A stretch of 39,000 bases of DNA from Halichondria panicea (taxonomy: Eukaryota > Porifera > Demospongiae > Suberitida > Halichondriidae): assembly GCF_963675165.1 (NCBI RefSeq), contig NW_026986618.1:1-39000 (forward strand), given 5' to 3'. Positions 31,965-39,000 of the stretch are shown here, in pieces. Made by a program: the position numbers and the translations under genes. The notes under the pieces are model-generated. The model saw only the letters and a list, made by a program, of their open reading frames with translations. It was not told the DNA's origin and made no database searches. How positions within the stretch are numbered: position 1 is the stretch's first letter; each line of letters begins with the position of its first letter.

Positions 31965-32675
31965 ATTCCCGTATTTTATCTTATTGAACTAAAGGATCTA
32001 GGAGGCTGAGGTTGGAATAGCCTCGACTCTCCAGCCCCCTCTTGAGTAGACTCGCAAGCCACTCCCTTCCCTTTTCTCTGATTGGGCAGGAGAAAAGGGA
32101 CTGGTGACTCTGGGCATAGATTATTGAAGAGAGGGATTGGAAACGCATGCGTTGAAGTCATTGGAATTCCGGCCCATCCGTGTTGCGCCGACGCCCACGC
32201 AGTACTGCTTTTCAGCAAGCTGGTTTTTGCCTTCAATAGTCTACAGAAGGCAGCACAAAGGCTTGGCCTCGGGGCAATGCACACTGATAGTCCAGCTGTT
32301 CTAAATAGTGCTTGCTAAGTTTAATCTGTCTAGAGAAAGAGCAAAGTCTAATAATTTGGTATAAATCTTGACTTACCTTCACTGCCTCAAGTTTGTGGGA
32401 TTATTTTGACTCTCTTGAAAGCAGTTCAGCCTTGCTACACTTTGAAGACAAGATCAGTAGTGTGGTAAGTGTGTTTTAAATCTATCTAATGTTTGATGGA
32501 TTCTCCATGGTAGATTTTATAAGCATATTAATTGCTACATTATTAATTAATCATTTGTGGGATTTTGTGGGATTTTCTGCCAATGTAGGTGGTTCAGCAG
32601 CAGGCTGTTATATGCTAGAAGTGTTCCTTTAATGCTATTGAATGCTTTTGTGCACTTTTATTCACAGTGTTACAA

Positions 32676-32951
32676 ATGGGTCGTCGCAAATTTTATTTGG
32701 GAAGGCGTTTGAAGAATTCTGAAAGACTAAACAAAGGGAAACGTCAATTGGGAAGACCACCACATAAAAAATCGGTAAACTAAATCTATCTGGCTCATTT
32801 ATTTATAATTATTATTGTATGTGTCTTTAACTATCAGATCGTGTCATCCACATCCACTGATGGTACATGTACTGAAAACACATCCACTGATAGCACATTC
32901 ATTAATAGCAGCGTTTCTGATGGTACATGTACTGAAAACTGCTGCACTTGA
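32676..32951 (+). CDS. small basic AT-hook-like ORF, two exons, possibly decayed
   Basis: Exon 32676-32774 reads MGRRKFYLGRRLKNSERLNK then GKRQLGRPPHKKS and ends at a donor (gtaaac). Exon 2 starts after ctatcag at 32838 and reads IVSSTSTDGTCTEN with an internal repeat, stopping at 32951. GRPP with flanking basics resembles an AT-hook. Further basic coding-like sequence (PLPKRARRSKK) to 33060 lies in another frame, which suggests a shift. It may be the other gene of the surrounding element. I do not recognise a family. Confidence 0.3.
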
Positions 32952-33130
32952 TCCAGTTAGAGGTAATTGCAAGTCCAGAAAGAGAATATGTACATCTGTA
33001 GATGTGTCTGAACCTTTACCAAAGAGAGCAAGACGTTCAAAGAAATCTATGAGTGTATGATCTTGTTTTGAAGTGTATTAAATTTTGAAGTTACATCATT
33101 CATATTATAACATTAGTATAAAAATAATTA

Positions 33131-34153
33131 TTAGGTACATTCGGAAGGAGTTGATATAATTTTTAGTTCTTTTCTAAGTGCTTTTTGCTTGCTCTTCTTT
33201 TCTGGCATATACTTTTCCAACCATGCTTTGGCAATAGAAAAACCTCGAATAGTAATCCACATTCCAATCATCTCTTTTAAAAGGTCAATAGCAATCTGCT
33301 CATTTGTGATGTCTACAGACAATAGAGTCCAATAAAACTGGACATCATCATCAGCAGCAACTGCACTCGCAATTACTTCTCTTTTATTTATTTCGTCTAA
33401 AGTGGATCCTTTGCTAAATGAAATCAGCAGGTGCTTTCTTACTCGTAATTCAATTATCCGAAACAACAGGTAAGCAGTATCATTTACCTCGAAGAGGCCT
33501 CCTCTGTCAACCTTAAGGCACCATTCTCGAGTGTAATCTATTAAACTGCTTTCTTCTCCATTCACTGCCATCGAGTGTAGACATTCCACAACTTCAGTAT
33601 TATAAGAGTCCTTGCTAGATCTCTTTTCATACTTACTTAGCATTTTGAAAGGAACGTATCCAGCAATATATCTGACTACATTATCTTCAACATTTGTTAG
33701 GGCAGGTATGTTAACAGTGCTGTCAACGACACTCTTACTGAAGTGCCCTGCAATCATGTCGGCAAAGAGTTTCTGAGTGGCCATCTGGTATATAAGTGGG
33801 GACAATGTGGGGCAATCCATTTCTTTACAAATTTTAGTCCACATTGTACTTAGTTCTCCACTGGATCTCAATTTGTGAAAGGAAGACCACATTTTTTCTC
33901 TGAGCACGTTCTTTGAGCGACAAATTTTATCAGTTATACAGCCAATAAAGCACTTTTCCAAGCTTTGAGTCAACCTGTAGCTGAAGTCATCAAATTTACT
34001 GGTATTTGTTTGGTTACTGGTTGTTGCCTTCAAAAACTTCTTAACTTCTTCCTGAACGTCTGTTATTCGATCTGAACCTGCTGTTGAGATTGTCAAGAGA
34101 TGGCAAATAGCTCCTCTTACAGTAGCTATAGCACTTCCACTTCCACTAGCCAT
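33131..34153 (-). CDS. orphan transposon-associated protein
   Basis: Open frame of 340 codons from the MASGSGS start at 34153; the frame is open further upstream to 34363, but that part runs through an inverted-repeat arm, so I prefer the internal Met. Helical, no membrane segment. Distinctive phrases: VRYIAGYVPFKMLSKYEK (mid-protein), REWCLKVDRGGLFEVND, VQFYWTLLSVDI, and WITIRGFSIAKAWLEKYM near a Lys-rich C terminus. I recall similar unnamed proteins in sponges and cnidarians, with no assigned function. The IAGYV phrase is faintly like parts of P-element-type transposases, too weak to name it. No DDE triad is evident by eye. It lies inside the 32115-35734 element. Confidence 0.55.
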   Translation of the reverse strand: MASGSGSAIATVRGAICHLLTISTAGSDRITDVQEEVKKFLKATTSNQTNTSKFDDFSYRLTQSLEKCFIGCITDKICRSKNVLREKMWSSFHKLRSSGELSTMWTKICKEMDCPTLSPLIYQMATQKLFADMIAGHFSKSVVDSTVNIPALTNVEDNVVRYIAGYVPFKMLSKYEKRSSKDSYNTEVVECLHSMAVNGEESSLIDYTREWCLKVDRGGLFEVNDTAYLLFRIIELRVRKHLLISFSKGSTLDEINKREVIASAVAADDDVQFYWTLLSVDITNEQIAIDLLKEMIGMWITIRGFSIAKAWLEKYMPEKKSKQKALRKELKIISTPSECT

Positions 34154-34195
34154 GACAGAATAGCGGTGTACTTGTAGATCTATTGAACAGTCCTC

Positions 34196-34556
34196 TTGAT
34201 ACTGATGGCTGTAGCAATTTCTCATAAGGACAAAGGTCAAATACACAAGACGGAGGCAGCAAAGATAAAAACAATGACCGTAACACGGATGGGCCAAGCA
34301 TTTATGTATGGAACGCCGTTTGCGACAAAATTCAGGCAGAATCTGATAGGCGTGTGCATCCAATATAAAATGGATTTTTGAAGATCGATTTTTAATAATC
34401 GATTTTTTACAGTTGATTTTCGATTTACACGTGAACGATCTTTGACAATCGATCTGATAATCGATTTTTGAAATTCGATTTTTGACAATCGATTTTTGAA
34501 ATCAACTTTTGATAATCGATTATTGAAATTCGATTTTTGATAATCGATTTTTAATA
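34196..34556. repeat. left arm of internal inverted repeat, ATCGAT-rich
   Basis: Pairs with 35465-35700: aggcgtgtgcatccaatata, ttttacagttgattttcgat and acgtgaacgatctttgac have inverted partners there. From 34380 on it is made of aaatcgatttttgataatcg-like units that are themselves near-palindromic. It overlaps the 5' extension of the orphan ORF. Confidence 0.8.
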
Positions 34557-34942
34557 CCGTATATCTTCTAATTTATCGGACAGCAAAAAATAATTATTTT
34601 CCGGGTATAATTGGAACAGATTTTTATAGAGCATGCAAAGTGTCCGGAATAATTAGAACAAGCAAGCAGCTGCATGCGAGCTAGCTAAGTTTAATAGAAC
34701 AGGGTACGACTGAATAGTTGCACTAGCTATCTAAAACTAGCTAATCAAAGCTATCTAACTGCAGTACTGTAAGTCTTACTTGCCGTCTATATGATAACTC
34801 CAACTTTTCAAGGTATTGTCCGGATATTTAGAACAAATGTAATATTAAAGTACTGGAGTGTCCGTTGTATTAGAACAACGAAAATTGCCCAAAAGAGTGT
34901 CCGAGGTAATTAGAAGTGTCCGATAAATTAGAAGATATACGG
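34557..34942. mobile_element. TA-flanked MITE with 25-bp perfect TIRs
   Basis: Left 34557-34581 (ccgtatatcttctaatttat...) is the exact reverse complement of 34918-34942; TA is present at 34555-34556 and 34943-34944. 386 bp, inserted inside the ATCGAT array, which resumes at 34945. Inside, gtccg..attagaac repeats several times. It is a Tc1/mariner-like non-autonomous element and, from its perfect ends, young. Confidence 0.9.
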
Positions 34943-34944
34943 TA

Positions 34945-35464
34945 ATCGATTTTTGAAATTCGATTTTTGATAATCGATTTTTAAAAATCGATTACAAAAA
35001 TCGCAATTGATTGATATACTAGCCTCGAATCCAGGCCGATTAAAATGGATTCAAGGCTACAGTTAGGCCGCCCTTGAAACTCAGAACATGCACAAACTCC
35101 TTCTCCGCGGCCTGGAAACAAAGCTTGGCTTGGTTAGCTATCTCACATGATAGACTATAACGCAAAAGCGAAACATTATTGTTTTTTGGAACCATTAAAA
35201 AGGAGGGCCATAGTCACAGTAAAAATCATTAATTTTAGAACTGCTCAGTTGGTGCTATCTTATTTAGTTTCTTCATGCACCCATTTTTGTATGCTTTCTC
35301 GCCAGCACTGTTTTATTTGGCCATCTTGTGTGTGCTTAGAGAAAGAGCTGAGAAAGAGTTTGGTGATTCCAGATAGAATAGAAGTCATGAATAGTGGCTT
35401 CTTCAATGGATAGTATCACGTGATACAGCTTTAGACAGGGGCCCCCCCAGCCCACCCTCAGAGC
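34945..35464. other. loop region of the inverted repeat
   Basis: Starts with the rest of the ATCGAT array (34945-35005), then a tagcctcgaatccaggccga motif at 35022 related to the end family below. A plus-strand ORF (35147-35413) shows no recognisable domain. No gene is supported. Confidence 0.4.
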
Positions 35465-35700
35465 AGTTCTAAAATCGATTATCAAAAATCGAATTTCAAT
35501 AATGATTATCAAAAATCGATTATCAAAAATCGAATTTCAAAAATCAGATCGATTGTCAAAGATCGTTCACGTGTAAATCGAAAATCAACTGTAAAAAATC
35601 GATTATTAAAAATCGATCTTCAAAATCGATTTTATAATGGATGCACACGCCTATCACATTCTGCCTGAATTTTGTCGCAAACGGCGTTCCATATTTATGT
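35465..35700. repeat. right arm of internal inverted repeat, ATCGAT-rich
   Basis: Reverse complement of 34196-34556 in its main blocks; the end repeats the coding start of the upstream-extended orphan frame (atggatgcacacgcctat at 35639) in the opposite orientation. The array of aaatcgaatttcaaaaatcg-like units spans 35472-35640. Confidence 0.8.
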
Positions 35701-35759
35701 AGGCGTTTCCAATCCCTTTCTTCAATAATCTATGCTCTGGGCTATAGCTTGTGTAAATC

Positions 35760-35844
35760 TAGCCTCGGTCCCAGGCGGATTTTTTTTAATTAATAGAAAC
35801 TCAAAGAAGTTGACCTAGCGTTCAATTGGAGACGGACGAGGCTA
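35760..35844. mobile_element. very short MITE with tagcctcg ends
   Basis: Starts tagcctcggtcccaggcgga and ends ggacgaggctag, an imperfect inverted repeat; 85 bp. It shares gacctagcgttcaattgga with the right end of the element at 35883-36681, so the two are one family. Confidence 0.6.
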
Positions 35845-35882
35845 GTGTAAATCAGGAATGCAAATGATGTCACGTGCAAATT

Positions 35883-36681
35883 TAGCCTCGGTCCCAGGCC
35901 GATTTTTTTTTAATAGAACGAAGTTGAAAAATACGGCCTGGTATTGATTGTATCTGGGCGTGGCAGGAACCGGAAACTAAAGCAGAGATTCTTCACATTT
36001 TGTTTCCTGCTTTTTTTCCGTAATACTAAAGGTGTACGTAGAGGCATTTTACTCCCGTAAAACTTACAGTAATGTAGCTCCGTGTCATGTTCTCAATTTA
36101 TAGTAGCTATGGCATGCAACGCGTTGTTTGTTTGAAGCAAGATGGCCTCACTCTCATGGCAGAACAGGCCCAGGCTCTCAAGCTCCTGTTTGAGGGAAGG
36201 GACGTGTTTATCTGGTTCCCAACGGGGTATGGCAAGTCTCTCTGCTATATCAGTTGCTACCCTTTTTAATGGACTACAAGCTAGGTAGGACCAAGGCTCC
36301 TCCTGTTGACAAAAGTGTTGTTCTTGTTAATTGTCTCTCCCCTTGTATCTCTCGTCATGAGACTCATAATTGACCAGGCAGGAGTCTAAACAATAGAGGT
36401 GTTTCTGCTGCCATCCTCAGACTCAGTAGCTCAGTAGCAATAAAGGAATCGACAAAAATTTGGTTGCCACTGCCAAAGAAGTGTCTTCTGGGAAGTATTT
36501 CCTGCTGTATACTGCCCCAGAGGCTGTTGTTGAAGACCACTGTTGGAGGATTCATTTTTTGTTGTACCAGAGTCAATTTATTAAAAAACCACGCCCAGAT
36601 CACGCCCAAATACAATCAATACCAGGCCTAGTAGGCGACCTAGCGTTCAATTGGAAACGGATCGGCCTGGGGTCGAGGCTA
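35883..36681. mobile_element. 0.8-kb element carrying a RecQ fragment
   Basis: Left end tagcctcggtcccaggccga and right end, reversed, tagcctcgaccccaggccga differ at two positions. A second, inner inverted pair (ggcctggtattgattgtat at about 35934, with partner ataccaggcc near 36620) extends the arms. It encloses the RecQ-like pseudogene. The nested inverted pairs suggest two related elements, one inserted in the other, or a single element with long decayed arms. Confidence 0.65.
36087..36560 (+). pseudogene. RecQ-like DNA helicase fragment
   Basis: The first frame (36087-36269) reads QAQALKLLFEGRDVFIWFPT then GYGKSLCY: helicase motif I (Walker A PTGYGKS) with the upstream Gln-containing segment expected for RecQ. 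After a stop, the following sequence in shifted frames still reads SVVLVNCLSPLVSLVM (motif Ia region) and GKYFLLYTAPEAVVED (the LLYxxPE element). At least two frame breaks occur between them, and motifs II-VI are absent. RecQ enzymes unwind DNA in repair; this fragment cannot. It lies wholly inside an inverted-repeat element, so it was probably carried there. Confidence 0.75.
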
Positions 36682-36689
36682 GTGCAAAT

Positions 36690-38556
36690 TATGCAATTTA
36701 AATAGCGTCAAAGCAGAGTCAAAGCATAGATAGTGTAGTAAGAGGGATTGGAAACGGGATCACGTGGGCTTATCAATGCAATGTAATGAACTTGGGGCCT
36801 TGTGGACAATCCAGGCTGCGCGTAACGCAGCTATAAGCGCTAAATCACGCCCGTCCAGAGATACAAAGACAAGGTTTTCTCCTGTTCTAGGACAAAGGTA
36901 AAGCACTAAAACTAGTAGCAGTATTTATTAGAGCCTCTCTTACCATGTAGATACTTATTATTTATTGGGACCTTATTTACCAGTCCTATATCAGAAATTG
37001 GCGGCATTTTCACACTGGAATGACTTTCTGTACCTATATCTTTTTTGTTATACAAGCAATATTAAGGTATAGCCAGCGATCCGATTTACGGCCAATGTTT
37101 TAATATACCTGATGATAGACCTTGATTAGTGCTCTCTAGTGGTGGTCTTGGATTTTCAGTGCCTTGCTTGGTTCTCTAGATATGAAGGCCGAAAGTAGCT
37201 GGGCGTGGTCTGGTGAGTGGGTAAAGGGTGCTAGGTATGAAAGTGGCTTAATGGGGGTCAGAGGTCAGTTTGGAAAAGGGTTGGGCTTGCAAATGAGAAT
37301 CCGGATGACGACATGTCTGGGTCAGAGGTCAGATGGGCTGGGCATCCGGATGACGTAGTACTGGAGTTCAGAGGTCAGCGAGATAAAACGGGTCAGAGGT
37401 CAGCTCAGAAAAAAGGGGCTGGGCTCTGTGCTTTATATAGAAATACAAATAATTTTTTATACAAATAAGTACGGCCTAGGGTCCAGGTAGCTAGCTACTA
37501 TACTATACCTTAGGGCAGTGCTAAATAGACAAAGACAGCACTCTACAGAGTATCACAGGTGAGGAAGTACACGTGCATTGGAGGGTAAAAATACACGTAT
37601 TGGAGGTTATATGTATATTATTGTGTCTTCTCTCCAACACAAGACAACCCCTGAGGGCAGAGCAGTGTCTCCACCATTGTCTGCTGGGCTGGCTACTCAT
37701 TCATTTGTGATACCCAAAGGCGGTGGTCTGAGGATTGTGATTGGGATGGACCTCATCTCTTTATTGAGAAGAACCTCAATGGAATGGCTGCTGCCCAAGG
37801 TAGGGGGTAGATGGGCGTGGTCCGCCTCCAAAAAGGGAGACGGGTTGCAGCCCTATCTAGCATTCACGCAGCACCAATACTGGCAAGTTGCCGTGTGAGA
37901 GTTGTCCTGCAAACCACAAAATGCATGATGGGGTGATATTGCTTCCATACTGCTCCTATATACGCCTCTAACCCTAACCGTTGCCCGTCCACCCAAAAGA
38001 AGGGAGGACGGGTTTCAAGCCTATGTCTAGATTTGTATAGTGCTGCATTTACGTACAGCTTCTTATCAGTTTTTACATTTAGTCATAACGTTGCTACACT
38101 CTTTCCGCCATTTCACCCCCTTTTGGAAAATATCATCTGGTTGCTTAGCCGCATAGTCAATTGCCGCTGTTACATGCAGTATAATAGAACTTTTTATGGT
38201 AAATACTAGGAGTATGTATAAAAGCTATTTAGTATTAGTAGAGCTTTATGTTATGTATAGCTCTGGTATCTCCACCGAGGCATCAGCACTTGCGGTGCTT
38301 TCATTTAACAGGGTTTCATACAGGATTCTTAGCTAGGAGGGGGAAGCGTTTAATTCAGGGGTGTCCCGGGGGAGGACAAAATTGCACGCTGTCAACGACA
38401 ACGTATTGTTTTCGAATAACTCCCGTGGCCGAAAATGTTAATAAAAACTGCAGAGAACTTCATCATTCACGATTAGAAATCAATAGTATGGTTACTTGTG
38501 CTATTAATCCCATATTGCAATTCTATTAATTATATACATGCAGTCTATTATTAGAG
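36690..38556. other. non-coding stretch, right part
   Basis: No gene is supported. It contains one isolated element end near 36726, a G-rich repeated segment at 37160-37430 (listed separately), two related gggttgcagccctat / gggtttcaagcctat segments near 37850 and 38010, and an inverted relative of 24562-24625 at 38268-38308. ORFs at 37578-37898 and 38248-38529 have no recognisable family. Confidence 0.45.
37255..37402 (+). promoter_or_regulatory. four DR1-like direct repeats
   Basis: GGGTCA-G-AGGTCA at 37255-37267, 37319-37331 and 37390-37402, and AGTTCA-G-AGGTCA at 37365-37377. This is the direct-repeat-1 spacing bound by RXR and HNF4-type nuclear receptors in animals. It may instead be a minisatellite-like local duplication, since catccggatgacg or a variant also repeats between the sites. 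No gene start is seen close by. Confidence 0.35.
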
Positions 38557-39000
38557 TTATGATTGTTCTGTGCATGCCTCGCACTTCCATTCGACGCCAT
38601 CAACTTGAAACACTTCGTTGGGAATGCTCAAGCACGATCGATGATACCACCCCTTGCAAACATCACATTCTGCCATAGGATCGTCTTCGATGCTTTCCTC
38701 GGGCATTCTGCATGTGCAGTACAGGGAGACATGCTCAGCGTGGATCACACCTGTTGAGGTCCTCGAATTCCTTATTGGGAAGCGATCGAAGCAGCACTTC
38801 TTGAGGCTCTCCTTCAGGTGTTGTCTTGTGGATGTGTGCTCGTACACCACGGTCAGCGGATCGTTCCCAGCACACAAGTCATAGGCAATGGCGATAGCTA
38901 GCACACCACAGTCAGAGCCGTTTGTCTGTCGACCGACGTCCATCATGTTGATTGTGAGGTTGGGTAAGGTGCATAACATCAGGCTTGCTATAATTGGAAT
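38557..39000 (-). CDS. Ulp1/SENP-like protease with C-terminal PHD finger, partial
   Basis: The last 147 codons of a gene that continues beyond the right edge; the frame is open to base 39000, so the Met at 38979 is internal. Near the start GRQTNGSDCGVLAIAIAYDL contains the C48-family Gln, Asp and nucleophile Cys. After a linker, a PHD finger spans the last 50 residues: CTC, then ECDVCKGWYHRSC, then WKCEAC, giving the C4-H-C3 pattern. The catalytic His and Asp should lie off the window. C48 enzymes process SUMO-like modifiers and PHD fingers read histone tails. The combination is often seen in repetitive, mobile-element-linked genes of invertebrates, so this may be transposon-borne. Confidence 0.8.
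   Translation of the reverse strand: MPIIASLMLCTLPNLTINMMDVGRQTNGSDCGVLAIAIAYDLCAGNDPLTVVYEHTSTRQHLKESLKKCCFDRFPIRNSRTSTGVIHAEHVSLYCTCRMPEESIEDDPMAECDVCKGWYHRSCLSIPNEVFQVDGVEWKCEACTEQS

Larger units (their letters stand above)
32115..35734. mobile_element. 3.6-kb element with catagattattgaaga TIRs
   Basis: Left 32115-32146 (catagattattgaagagagg...) matches 35703-35734 in inverted orientation over 32 bases with one mismatch. It encloses the orphan ORF at 33131-34153, a small basic ORF at 32676, and an internal inverted repeat. A related single end occurs at about 36726-36757. Target duplication was not identified. Confidence 0.6.

Noticed and set aside
31976-32318. Overlapping plus and minus ORFs of about 80-100 codons
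   Set aside because: No family recognised; they span the end of the inverted-repeat element and have no splice or start support.
37578-37898. 106-codon plus-strand ORF with a reverse-transcriptase-like phrase
   Set aside because: The phrase around VIPKGGGLRIVIGMDL is faintly like a polymerase motif, but no second motif or neighbouring domain is seen, so I do not call a retroelement.
1-39000. tRNA, rRNA or other structured RNA genes
   Set aside because: No cloverleaf with A and B boxes or rRNA-like core sequence was seen on either strand by reading; a tRNAscan or Rfam search would settle it.

Overview
The window looks like nuclear DNA of a demosponge; Amphimedon queenslandica is my best guess. 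This is inference from AT-rich, intron-containing genes with GT..AG sites, short spliced exons, a crowd of small TA-flanked inverted-repeat elements, and protein families typical of sponge genomes (CD38-type ADP-ribosyl cyclases, CARD proteins, transposon-borne Ulp1 proteases). There is nothing prokaryotic here: no operons, ribosome binding sites or CRISPR.

The backbone is a segmental duplication of a divergent gene pair. Each copy has a secreted ADP-ribosyl cyclase (CD38/BST1 family, minus strand) head to head with a tandem-CARD/TPR-like protein (plus strand). Copy 2 (about 26.63-31.83 kb) is compact and reads as intact: the cyclase is a clean 5-exon, 324-residue gene at 27257-29250, and the CARD-CARD-TPR protein is one uninterrupted 539-residue ORF at 30033-31652. 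Copy 1 (about 3.30-24.53 kb) is the same unit swollen about four-fold by insertions. Its cyclase (5606-8763) has frameshifts and deletions, and its CARD gene (9096-13720) has an N-terminal frameshift and is split by about 3 kb of tandem repeats. A third cyclase (2994 down to at least 1067) lies outside the duplication, appears intact for three exons, and lacks its last exons within the window.

A 10.6-kb DNA transposon (13797-24412) sits just 3' of the copy-1 CARD gene. The matching empty site in copy 2 defines its ends and a TA target duplication. It has long inverted ends, subterminal arrays of palindromic 160-190-bp units in opposite orientation, a decayed multi-exon DDE-type transposase (KDZ/HMGXB3-like, 16.86-20.60 kb, plus) and, tail to tail with it, a decayed Ulp1/SENP-like cysteine protease (20.89-22.08 kb, minus).

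The right part (31.8-39 kb) is mobile-element territory. A roughly 3.6-kb inverted-repeat element carries an orphan 340-residue protein and ATCGAT-rich inverted arms, which contain a perfect TA-flanked MITE. A second element carries a broken RecQ-helicase fragment. There is a G-rich stretch with four DR1-like direct repeats, and the partial 3' end of a Ulp1 protease-PHD finger gene at the right edge.

Functional reading (inference): the adjacent, divergently arranged NAD-cleaving cyclase and death-fold CARD protein may share a promoter and could act in one stress or immune response. The duplication gives an intact and a decayed version of the same module in one window.
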